NCBI RefSeq assembly: GCF_052116305.1
Contig: NZ_JBQKLI010000009.1
Span: 42,633-106,632 of the forward strand
DNA: 64,000 bases
From: JBQKLI01 sp012798975
Lineage (GTDB): Bacteria > Bacillota > Clostridia > Tissierellales > Peptoniphilaceae
Direction: 5' to 3'
Positions 33,718-41,695 of the stretch are shown in pieces. The notes beneath the pieces were generated by a model. It saw nothing but the letters and a program-made list of their open reading frames with translations, was not told the DNA's origin and made no database searches. Numbering within the stretch: the stretch's first letter is position 1; each line of letters opens with the position of its first letter. Made by a program: the position numbers and the translations under genes.

Positions 33718-34580
33718 CTAAAACCTGTTTCTTATCTCTTTTCGAGTTTCGTGGAATAATTCCATTTTTCTTTTTGAACTGATCACTACTCGTTTTTCTA
33801 AACTACCCGGAATATCTTTTTCTATTTCTCGAAGAATCTCCCGATAATATACCAGAGCAAGCATCAAGGGAAGCCTTGATTTTACCTTAAAATCAGGACA
33901 GAGTTTTTAAAAGAATCATAATACGTATTTGCTTTCTCTATCATCTTCCAAATCATTTCTGTGTAGCTGTCATTTAATCTTTTCTCTTTAATATGCTCAA
34001 TACTAATGCCATACTTTTTCATAAGGTCTTCCGGGAGATAGACTTGGGATCGTACTTTCGCGTCTTCGGAAATATCACTTAATATTAGTATACTGCATAG
34101 CGATTCCGAGTTCTTCGCAAGCTCTTTCCATTTTTCGATCATAGCTGCTGCTTAAAACAGGAAGAAGCATTTTCCCTACAGACCCTGCCACTAAACGAGA
34201 ATACTCTTCCAGCTCTTCCTCCGTCGAAAAACCAGTCAGCCCAATTCCCCGCCGCTGTCCTTCTAATTGTTCTTCAAAAAAAGCATAAGGAATATCATAT
34301 TTATCCACTGTATCCCTTAACGCTCTCCAATTATAGTTGTCTTTGTCCTTTCTATTTTTGAAGAACTCGTACTCCTTATAAAAATCTCGGTATTTTTCTA
34401 ACGCCGCTTTCTGGTCTGGTGTTTCGTCTACAATATCGTCGATGATTCGATTAAACACATAGATAGAATAGACTGCATTTGCTTCTTCTAGCGGCAGATT
34501 TTTAAAAGCAGCATAAAAAGACAGAGAATTTTTTTAATCACTTCTTCGCATTTTCTATAATCGTCTTTTAAATTATTCAT
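33718..34580 (-). pseudogene. Squalene/phytoene synthase (CrtB/CrtM type) with three frameshifts
   Basis: Reconstructed across frames, this is a ~286-residue prenyl synthase: MNNLKDDYRKCEEVIKK, SFYAAFKNLPLEEANAVYSI, then YVFNRIIDDIVDE (the first Asp-rich motif), LLPVLSSSYDRKMERACEELGIAMQYTNI and DISEDAKVRSQVYLPEDLM (second Asp-rich region), and the C-terminal SRLPLMLALVYYREILREIE. Single missing bases are needed at about 34531-34538 (A run), 34082-34086 and 33893-33897. It would condense two C15 or C20 prenyl diphosphates head to head. ATG at 34580 overlaps the desaturase stop by 8 bp. As sequenced, no functional protein is made. Confidence 0.85.
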
Positions 34581-36081
34581 ATCCATAATCCTTTATTACT
34601 TCTTCGCTGGCTAATCTTCCCGACTCTAAAACAATAGGAACTCCCGCACCGGGATGAGTACTGCTTCCGCAAAAATACAGTCCTTCCGCTTCTTTCCACT
34701 TCGGCTGAGGTCTAAAATAATTCGACTGTGTCAATGTTGGCTGCAGACCGAAGCAGGTTCCATTATAGGAATGAAACTTTTCTTTGAAATCTTGAGGCTG
34801 AATAACCGTTTCTGAAACAATTCTTTCCTCCACATTATCCAGTCCTGGGATTTTTTTCATTCTATTAATTATGGCGCTTCGATATTCTTCTATAGTTTTA
34901 GCAGAATATTCATACTTCGCACTTCCTAAATCCGACACCGGTACTAATGCATACATCCCTGTATGGCCTTTTGGTGCTAAAGAAGGATCTATTTTTGATG
35001 GAAAAAATAAGTAGAAGGAAGGATCCTCCAGTTTTTCCCCTTCGAAAATCTGATCTAAATTTTTATCAATATCCCTTGAAATTATAAAGTTGTGAACCTC
35101 TAGTTCGGACACCTCTCCCTGTAAGCCAAAATAAAATATTAAACAAGAACAGGAATAGTCCATAGCGTCGATTTTCTCATCTTGATACTTGCCTTTTCTC
35201 TCAGGATCCTTGATCAAATTCTTTACAGCATAAGGAAAATCATCATTGCAAAGGACAAAATCACTGGATACATCTCTGTCTTTTAAAGCAATTCCTCTGC
35301 AGGATTCTCCTTCAAAAAGAATCTCTTCTGCTTCTTCTCCATAGTGAATCTTGCCGCCCAGCTCTAAAAACAATTTCTCCATAGCCTTTGCCATAGAGTA
35401 CATCCCCCCTTTGATAAACCAGATCCCGTATAAAAGTTCGATCATCGGAATAATATTATACAAAGATGGTCCCTTCTTCGGAGAAACGCCGATATATAAC
35501 GTCTGAAAACTAAACATAGACTGAATATCTTTATTTTTCACATATTTCGAAAGCATATTCGAAGCACTGTCAAAGGTTTTAAGTTTTAAACCTTGTACAA
35601 GAGTTTTTGGATTAAAAAAATCAGAAGGTTTTCGAAAAGACTTTCGGATAAAGTGTTTTTCTGCAATACGAAAGCGTGTATAAATGTCGGATAAAAAACG
35701 AAAGAACCCTTCCGTATCATCAGTACTGATATTTCCCAGCATAGAAGTAAGTTTTACTATATCGTTAGAAACCTCATATTTCCTTTCTAAATTTTCACCA
35801 AAAAACACATTATACATCGGATCAAGCTTCACCATCTCTATATAATCCTTCGGGTTTCTTCCGCAGCTTTTAAAAATATCCAGATACTCCTCGGGCATCA
35901 TCACAATCGCCGGACCCAAGTCAAAAGTAAAACCATCCTTTTTTATCTGAGTCATCTTGCCCCCGGGGCCGGATTCTTTTTCGAATATTTCCATTTCAAA
36001 ACCGGCATTTTGCAGACGAATAGCAGAAGCCAGCCCTGCAGTACCTGCTCCGATAACAATTCCCTTTTTTTTACTTCTCAT
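34573..36081 (-). CDS. Carotenoid (phytoene/diapophytoene) desaturase
   Basis: This 502-residue FAD-dependent CrtI/CrtN-family desaturase has the N-terminal dinucleotide-binding fold KGIVIGAGTAGLASAIRLQNAGFE, then EIFEKESGPGGKMTQ. The C-terminal bacterial-type signature is LYFCGSSTHPGAGVPIVLESGRLASEE. The internal GGMYSMAKAMEKLFLELGGKI matches the family. It introduces double bonds into C30 or C40 polyenes at the membrane. Ribosome binding site AGAGGAA. The synthase partner is the frameshifted gene downstream, so pigment synthesis may be lost unless that frame is an assembly error. Confidence 0.92.
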   Translation of the reverse strand: MRSKKKGIVIGAGTAGLASAIRLQNAGFEMEIFEKESGPGGKMTQIKKDGFTFDLGPAIVMMPEEYLDIFKSCGRNPKDYIEMVKLDPMYNVFFGENLERKYEVSNDIVKLTSMLGNISTDDTEGFFRFLSDIYTRFRIAEKHFIRKSFRKPSDFFNPKTLVQGLKLKTFDSASNMLSKYVKNKDIQSMFSFQTLYIGVSPKKGPSLYNIIPMIELLYGIWFIKGGMYSMAKAMEKLFLELGGKIHYGEEAEEILFEGESCRGIALKDRDVSSDFVLCNDDFPYAVKNLIKDPERKGKYQDEKIDAMDYSCSCLIFYFGLQGEVSELEVHNFIISRDIDKNLDQIFEGEKLEDPSFYLFFPSKIDPSLAPKGHTGMYALVPVSDLGSAKYEYSAKTIEEYRSAIINRMKKIPGLDNVEERIVSETVIQPQDFKEKFHSYNGTCFGLQPTLTQSNYFRPQPKWKEAEGLYFCGSSTHPGAGVPIVLESGRLASEEVIKDYGYE

Positions 36082-36169
36082 TACGCATTCCTCTTTCTTT
36101 TCTTAAAAACTGCTCTCATTCTATTTTGAGCACTTTAATTTTCAATTTATATGTTTCATTCTATAAAAA

Positions 36170-36201
36170 ATTATACTACATTACTTATCGATTGATAAGT
36201 A
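36170..36201 (-). promoter_or_regulatory. Desaturase promoter overlapped by a 20-bp inverted repeat
   Basis: On the minus strand TATAAT (36170-36175) and TTATCA (36193-36198) have 17-bp spacing, 90 bp upstream of the desaturase. TACTTATC-GATT-GATAAGTA (36182-36201) covers the -35 element, the usual placement of a repressor operator. Confidence 0.6.
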
Positions 36202-36401
36202 TATCCATAAATTACCCTCTTTATATAATTGATAATCATTGCAAAGTAGAGAATTTCACAAAAAAACAGAATAGAATATTAAAATTCTATCCTGTCATAT
36301 ATAAATAATGCCCACCTATCCACATATAAATCATTATATTCATATAGGTATCAACGATTGTGTTCAGAGATTGAATAGAGTGTTTTTAATCCTATCTGCA
36401 A

Positions 36402-36436
36402 TAAAAAATGCTTCCAGCAGCAACTGCTGAAAGCAT
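36402..36436 (-). terminator. pxpA terminator
   Basis: ATGCTT-C-CAGCA and TGCTG-A-AAGCAT pair into a long stem, followed on the minus strand by six T. The rest of 36082-36461 is AT-rich and, apart from the desaturase promoter and operator, holds nothing I recognise. Confidence 0.85.
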
Positions 36437-36461
36437 CCTCTTGATCTTTTCTATTTAATCT

Positions 36462-37232
36462 CTATCTTACAATATCCTTCAATGGAAGTATTTCGATCTT
36501 TTCTTCTTCTAAAGCTTTTCTTGTTTTTTCTACAAACAATAGAGCTTTCTCTCCGTCTCCATGAACACAGATAGAATCCACTTTCACTGGAATCTCTTTG
36601 CCTGAATAGGCGGCAACTGTTCCTTGTGTTACAGCTTGAATGATTCTCTTTACAGAAACCTCTTCATCCGTTACCATGGATCCTTCAAGCTTTCTGTTTC
36701 GAAGACTGCCGTCTTCTTCATAAGCACGGTCTGCGAAAAATTCCGAAGCAGAAGCAAGTCCCTTCTTTTCTGCTGCTTTTAACAGCTCGCTTCCTGCTAG
36801 TCCTAACAGAATAATATTCTCGTCAAATCTTGCAATCCCTTCGCAGATTGCCTCTGCTAGAACAGGATCTTTTCCAGCCATATTATAAAGAGCCCCGTGA
36901 GGCTTCACATGAGAAAGCTCGATTCCATAACTTTTACAAAAACCATATAAAGCACCGATCTGATAGCTAACGTAGTTTCTTGCTTCCTCAGGAGTTAAAA
37001 CCATATTTCTCCTTCCGAAACCTAAAAGATCCGGAAATCCGGGATGAGCTCCAACACCTGCCCCGTATTTCTTCGCTAAAGAAACTGTTTTATCCATCAC
37101 CATTGGATCAGAGGCATGAAAACCGCAGGCAATATTCGCCGAAGAAATCAATGAAATAATCTTTTCGTCATTACCCAACGTATATCGTCCAAAACTTTCA
37201 CCTAAATCACTATTTAAATCTACTTTATACAT
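36462..37232 (-). CDS. pxpA: 5-oxoprolinase subunit PxpA (LamB/YcsF family)
   Basis: This 256-residue protein opens with the family hallmark VDLNSDLGESFGRYTLG and continues ISSANIACGFHASDP, VGAHPGFPDLLGFGRR and HVKPHGALYN, with FADRAYEEDGSL and ICVHGDGEKAL. PxpA, together with PxpB and PxpC, hydrolyses 5-oxo-L-proline to glutamate in an ATP-dependent way. Ribosome binding site GAAGGAGGG. It lies 900 bp downstream of accC, separated by two copies of the structured repeat, and has its own terminator; it probably belonged to the pxpB-pxpC-accBC operon. Confidence 0.94.
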   Translation of the reverse strand: MYKVDLNSDLGESFGRYTLGNDEKIISLISSANIACGFHASDPMVMDKTVSLAKKYGAGVGAHPGFPDLLGFGRRNMVLTPEEARNYVSYQIGALYGFCKSYGIELSHVKPHGALYNMAGKDPVLAEAICEGIARFDENIILLGLAGSELLKAAEKKGLASASEFFADRAYEEDGSLRNRKLEGSMVTDEEVSVKRIIQAVTQGTVAAYSGKEIPVKVDSICVHGDGEKALLFVEKTRKALEEEKIEILPLKDIVR

Positions 37233-37356
37233 ATTCCCTCCTTCAAAAACGGCGTTAGCGTTCCTTATGTTCGTTTCTCTAAAAATTTATCAGTATACTA
37301 TATCTAATCTTAAAACTTCGATATATTGACTGATGTAAAAATAGAAAATTAATCCT

Positions 37357-37672
37357 CCAGATTTCTTATTCCAATATTTTTACGGTATAAGAAAAGTCTT
37401 AATTTCCATCTCTGGGGGAGGATGAAGAGCTCCTAAGATTCTCCTAAAGCCCTAGCTCAAATCAGATCTTTAGATTTGGCCACAGGTCAGCAGATCGTTC
37501 TTCGACAAATGAAAAAACTTATTTGGAGAACGAGTTGCACCAGATCTACTAAAGCTTTTTTAAAAACGCTAGTTAGGTCTAGCTCATGCCACTCATTTCC
37601 CAAGAATGGTGTTTTTACATTCTTGGCTAGAAATGACTGGCCACTCTTTTCTTACTACAGGCATCCTGCCGT
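37357..37672 (-). repeat. Structured intergenic repeat, rearranged copy C
   Basis: This copy keeps the CTAAGACTTTTC end and the CTGGGGGAGGAT arm, but lacks the hairpin-rich half. About 100 bp of unrelated sequence at 37482-37585 replaces the usual GACAAGCAGGCC. It lies between copy D and pxpA. Confidence 0.7.
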
Positions 37673-37691
37673 TCTATTATGTCCTACAATA

Positions 37692-38133
37692 AAAGAGTTT
37701 TTACCTAGAAAACTAAGCCCTAAATTTCTTATTTCTATACTTTTATAGTATGAGAAAGGTATTAGTTTCCATCTCTGGGGGAGGATGAAGAGCGCCCAAG
37801 ATTCTCCTGAAGCCCTAGCTCAAATCAGGTCTTTTGATTTGACAAGCAGGCCTCATGCCACTCGTTTCCCAAGAGCGGTATTTTGCGATTGGCTAGAAAC
37901 GATCGGCCATATCCTCCCCCATACCCCCTCCTTTTACACCCCCAACGCTTAGAAGCAGGAGAGCATCTAGCGACGCCTTTTTCATACGTAGAAAATAAGC
38001 GTACTTCTTATTTTCCTCTACAACTCCCCTCTCCCCTCTTTCACACTTCACTCTTTTCTTACTAAAGGCGTGCCGCCTAGAGCCTAGGTGCCGAAGGCAT
38101 CCTGCCTGGGCCCATCAGCAATCCCGCCTTCTT
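37692..38133 (-). repeat. Structured intergenic repeat, copy D
   Basis: This is a full copy, nearly identical to B, ending against the accC stop codon (38134). The variable hairpin is GAAAATAAG (37991-37999) with CTTATTTTC (38007-38015); the GCC-GAA-GGC and GC-rich modules are at 38065-38110. Together with C it fills the whole accC-pxpA gap. Confidence 0.85.
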
Positions 38134-39495
38134 TTACTCCTTTTCCATCCTTTTATCCTTCAAAAACTTCCCTATAAAACTTGTATCCGCAAGTCCTTTA
38201 GCAAACACAGGATCATGAAGGATTTGATACTGGAAGTCGAGATTTGTTTCAATTCCTAAAATCACTGTCTCATCCAATGCTGCTGCCATTTTTCTAAGGG
38301 CTTCTTCTCTGTTCTCGCTGTGGACAATAATTTTCATAATCATGGAGTCATAATCGGTAGGTATTTCATATCCTGTGTAGATAAAGGTGTCTACTCGCAC
38401 TCCGTTTCCTCCCGGCAGATGGGTATGGCCAACCTTTCCTGGGCTGGGTCTGAAGTTTTCCATAGGAGCTTCTGCATTGATACGGCATTCGATAGCGTGG
38501 CCTTTCAGTTCTACATCCTCCTGCTTCACTGTTAAGGTTTCTCCATTTGCTATACGGATCTGCCAGTCTACAAGATCGATACCTGTTACCATCTCCGTTA
38601 CGGGATGCTCTACCTGAATTCTCGTATTCATCTCCATAAAATGGAAATTTCGATCTTCATCCATAATAAACTCGATGGTTCCTGCTCCCACATACCCTAC
38701 AGCTTTCGCCGCACGGACAGCTACATCATTCATTTCTTCCCTTGTCTTTTCATCAATGAAAGGGGAAGGAGATTCTTCGATCATCTTTTGATGGTTTCGC
38801 TGTACGGAGCAGTCTCTCTCTCCTAAGGCGATAATATTGCCCCTTTGATCTCCCAGTACTTGTATCTCAATATGTCTTGGATTTTCGATCAGCTTTTCAA
38901 CATACATGTGGTCGTCATCGAAAGCAAGCTTCGTTTCCCTTTGGGCAAGTTCGAACTGTCTTGGAAAAGATTCCTTTGAAGAAGCGGCTCTCATTCCTTT
39001 TCCGCCGCCTCCTGCAGTGGCTTTTATCATCACAGGAAATCCGATTTCTTCAGCGATCTTAAGAGCATCTTTCATCTTTGTCAAGGATTCTAAACTTCCT
39101 GGAACTACCGGCACATCCGCCTCATCCATAGTCTTTCTCGCCATAGACTTATTTCCCATAAGCTCCATAACATCAGCTCGAGGTCCTATAAACTCGATCC
39201 CCATCTCTTCGCATCTTCTGACGAAATCAGGATTTTCCGCTAGAAAACCGTATCCAGGATGGATTGCATCTGCACCGGTTATTTCCGCTGCTGAAAGCAC
39301 TCGCTCCTGATTCAGATAGGACTTGAATGCAGGTCCTTCTCCGATACAAACACTTTCATCAGCAAGCTTCACGTGAAGAGAATTCTGATCCGACTCCGAA
39401 TAGACTGCTACACTTTTAATTCCTCGAATCCTTGCAGCTCTTATGATTCGAACAGCAATTTCGCCTCGATTTGCTATAAGAATTTTTTTTATCAT
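38134..39495 (-). CDS. accC: Biotin carboxylase (AccC-like)
   Basis: This 453-residue ATP-grasp enzyme carboxylates the biotin of its carrier protein. Visible motifs are KKILIANRGEIAVRIIRAAR, PGYGFLAENPDF, KATAGGGGKGMR (ATP loop), EMNTRIQVEHPVTEMVTG and the biotin carboxylase C-terminal GHAIECRINAE. It follows accB by 2 bp. In this operon it is paired with pxpB/pxpC and not with accA/accD, so the carboxyl acceptor may not be acetyl-CoA. Confidence 0.95.
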   Translation of the reverse strand: MIKKILIANRGEIAVRIIRAARIRGIKSVAVYSESDQNSLHVKLADESVCIGEGPAFKSYLNQERVLSAAEITGADAIHPGYGFLAENPDFVRRCEEMGIEFIGPRADVMELMGNKSMARKTMDEADVPVVPGSLESLTKMKDALKIAEEIGFPVMIKATAGGGGKGMRAASSKESFPRQFELAQRETKLAFDDDHMYVEKLIENPRHIEIQVLGDQRGNIIALGERDCSVQRNHQKMIEESPSPFIDEKTREEMNDVAVRAAKAVGYVGAGTIEFIMDEDRNFHFMEMNTRIQVEHPVTEMVTGIDLVDWQIRIANGETLTVKQEDVELKGHAIECRINAEAPMENFRPSPGKVGHTHLPGGNGVRVDTFIYTGYEIPTDYDSMIMKIIVHSENREEALRKMAAALDETVILGIETNLDFQYQILHDPVFAKGLADTSFIGKFLKDKRMEKE

Positions 39496-39497
39496 CG

Positions 39498-39923
39498 CTA
39501 CCCTCGTTTCAATCTAAAAAGAGGCTGTCCAAACTCTACCTTTTCGCCGTTGGCAACAAGCATTTCCTCGATTACTCCAGGCATCTCCGCTTTGATTTCT
39601 GTCATCATTTTCATCGCTTCGATAATACAGACTACCTGCTCCTTGCCGATCACGTCACCCACATTCACAAAAGGATCTGCATCAGGCGCCGGTGCAGCGT
39701 AGAATGTTCCGATCATCGGAGATTTTAAATAATCTCCTGATGGAGTTTCCGGCTCTTTCCGTGCAGGATTTTCTGTAGGTTGTGTTTGAGGTGAAGAGGG
39801 TACTGCTGCCTGCTCTTTATTTTTAGAAAGAATAATTTCATCTTCTCCCTCTTTCAGCTGAAAGGACATGATGGAAGAATTCTCCATTCTATCCATTATT
39901 CTAATGATCTTTTCTATATCCAT
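39498..39923 (-). CDS. accB: Biotin carboxyl carrier protein (AccB-like)
   Basis: This 141-residue protein has an N-terminal helical region, a Pro/Thr-rich linker (PSSPQTQPTENPARKEPETP) and a C-terminal biotinyl domain. The biotinylated lysine is in VCIIEAMKMMTEIKAEMPG, the canonical EAMKM motif. Its start lies inside the end of pxpC (23-bp overlap) with GAAGGAGG, so translation is coupled. It carries carboxybiotin between AccC and a carboxyltransferase, here possibly PxpC. Confidence 0.95.
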   Translation of the reverse strand: MDIEKIIRIMDRMENSSIMSFQLKEGEDEIILSKNKEQAAVPSSPQTQPTENPARKEPETPSGDYLKSPMIGTFYAAPAPDADPFVNVGDVIGKEQVVCIIEAMKMMTEIKAEMPGVIEEMLVANGEKVEFGQPLFRLKRG

Positions 39924-40935
39924 AAGAACCTCCTTCGTACAAAGATGCTATCCTTTGTGCTGCAGCTCTTTTAAAGCCCTTTCTTTGTACTCTTTGTTCA
40001 ATTTTTTCTTTCGTTTTGTTCCACTTCTCTATCTCCGACTTATAAATTCGTTGAGCTTCTTCCGGGGACACTTCTTTAAAGGTAACAGAATCTCCCTCTC
40101 GAAGCTGGACTAGTTTATAAATATCCACAGAGATAATATTTGCAATTTTTGTATAGCCGCCGGTTGTCTGGCGGTCTGCAAGCATGATTATGGGATTGCC
40201 GTGGGCAGGAACCTGAACGGCTCCAAAGGCAATGCCGTTTGTAATAATATCTGCAGAAGCCTTATGCTCGATTTCTTCCCCTTCCAGACGATAACCCATC
40301 CGGTCTATCTGAGAAGTCAAAGTGTATTCATTTGAAAGGAAGGTCTCTATTCCCTTCTTTGTAAAGAAATCCTCCTCCGGACCCAATACTACACGAAGCT
40401 CCACCTTCGTTTCTTCAAAAACTTCCGGCTTCATCCTTCGGACTAGTGCATTTTCATCTTGCTTTCTGCTTCTGGCAAAGGGAATGCTGTCTCCATTTTC
40501 CAAAGGACGCCCCTTGAATCCTCCGATATGAACCCTGGTATTTGTTGAAAAGCTGCCCATTATCTTTTCGATTTCCAAACCATTTGCTATAGCCAGATAA
40601 CCGTAGCTTCCTGTCTTTGCAAAAGGAAGGCTTAAGCGGTCGCCTTTTCGGATTTCGATAGCGCAATAGTTTTCTACTGGATTTCCGTTGACTCTAGGAT
40701 GAAAATCTCCTCCTGTCAAGGCAATAATCGTATCCTTTGTAAAGGAAATCTCCGGTCCCGTCAGTACGAATTCTATAACAGGCTCTCCCGGCTCGTTTCC
40801 TACCAAGAAATTTGCAAGAGTCGCAGAACGGCGGTCCATCACGCCAGACACAGAAAACCCGGAATTTTGATAACCATAGCGGCCTCTATCCTGTATAGTG
40901 GTCTTCATTCCGCTGTTTAAAACTATAATCCCCAT
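39901..40935 (-). CDS. pxpC: 5-oxoprolinase subunit PxpC / biotin-dependent carboxyltransferase family
   Basis: This 344-residue protein starts IIVLNSGMKTTIQDRGRYGYQNSGFSVSG and contains MDRRSATLANFLVGN, PVIEFVLTGPEI and AHGNPIIMLADRQTTGGYTKIA, the YbgK/KipA family pattern. The family is homologous to the carboxyltransferase domain of urea amidolyase. It starts 2 bp after pxpB. The direct coupling with accB and accC makes a carboxylation step plausible. The last ~60 residues are a basic helix not always present in the family. Confidence 0.93.
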   Translation of the reverse strand: MGIIVLNSGMKTTIQDRGRYGYQNSGFSVSGVMDRRSATLANFLVGNEPGEPVIEFVLTGPEISFTKDTIIALTGGDFHPRVNGNPVENYCAIEIRKGDRLSLPFAKTGSYGYLAIANGLEIEKIMGSFSTNTRVHIGGFKGRPLENGDSIPFARSRKQDENALVRRMKPEVFEETKVELRVVLGPEEDFFTKKGIETFLSNEYTLTSQIDRMGYRLEGEEIEHKASADIITNGIAFGAVQVPAHGNPIIMLADRQTTGGYTKIANIISVDIYKLVQLREGDSVTFKEVSPEEAQRIYKSEIEKWNKTKEKIEQRVQRKGFKRAAAQRIASLYEGGSYGYRKDH

Positions 40936-40936
40936 T

Positions 40937-41656
40937 CTACTCCTCCCTTCTTCTTATTTTATAAATACCTTCTTCAACTTCCCTTTCGATGCGGTCGTAA
41001 TCTTCTTTTGAAACAGGAACAAAACGGATATAGTCTCCCGCTTCATAAAGAATTACCGGCACTCTCGAAGGATCGTAAGGTTTTAAGGGTGTCTTTCCGA
41101 TAAGCTGCCAGCCTCCCGGCGACTCCATAGGATAAATACCGGTCTGAGCCGAAGCGATTCCTACACTTCCTGCTGGAATACTTAGTCTAGGTTTATCCAG
41201 CCTAGGAGTAATCAGTCTTTCGTCCATTCCCCCTAAATAAGCGAACCCCGGCATAAAACCCAGCATATATATCAGATAATCCGTCCCGCTGTGGATTCGG
41301 ATAATCTCTTGCTCTGTTAAACCAGTATGGGCAACAACAGTTTCCATATCTTGCCCAAACTCTTCTCCGTAGCACACAGGAATCTCGTAAATTCTTTTTC
41401 GTTTTTTTTCGCTGTCCTTCTTGTTGTCCAAAAGAGATTCTACTTCTTTTTTAATCTCTGGATATCCCCACACAAAAGGCTCATAGGATATTAAAACCGA
41501 ACTGTAGGCAGGAATAATATCAATAATTCCTTCAAAGTTTTTCTTTCTAAAATCAGCGACAAAATTAGTAACGCTGCCATTGATCTCATCGCTTATTTCA
41601 TTGCCGAAGGAGATCATAATTCCTTGATCTCCCACAGGCTTTACTCTATTTTCCAT
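40937..41656 (-). CDS. pxpB: 5-oxoprolinase subunit PxpB (KipI-like)
   Basis: This 239-residue protein has the YbgJ/KipI-family pattern: KPVGDQGIMISFGNEI at the N-terminus, EIPVCYGEEFGQDM in the middle, then YMLGFMPGFAYLGGMDERL, PRLSIPAGSVGIASAQTGIYPMESPGGWQLIG. The start at 41656 (MENRVKPVG) has GGAGG at 6 bp; a codon run to 41668 is not needed. Together with PxpC it forms the ATP-dependent kinase/hydrolase part of 5-oxoprolinase. It follows the transporter gene by 39 bp. Confidence 0.93.
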   Translation of the reverse strand: MENRVKPVGDQGIMISFGNEISDEINGSVTNFVADFRKKNFEGIIDIIPAYSSVLISYEPFVWGYPEIKKEVESLLDNKKDSEKKRKRIYEIPVCYGEEFGQDMETVVAHTGLTEQEIIRIHSGTDYLIYMLGFMPGFAYLGGMDERLITPRLDKPRLSIPAGSVGIASAQTGIYPMESPGGWQLIGKTPLKPYDPSRVPVILYEAGDYIRFVPVSKEDYDRIEREVEEGIYKIRRREE

Positions 41657-41695
41657 GCTGTCCTCCATAATAAGTTCTTTAACCTCAGGAGTCTT

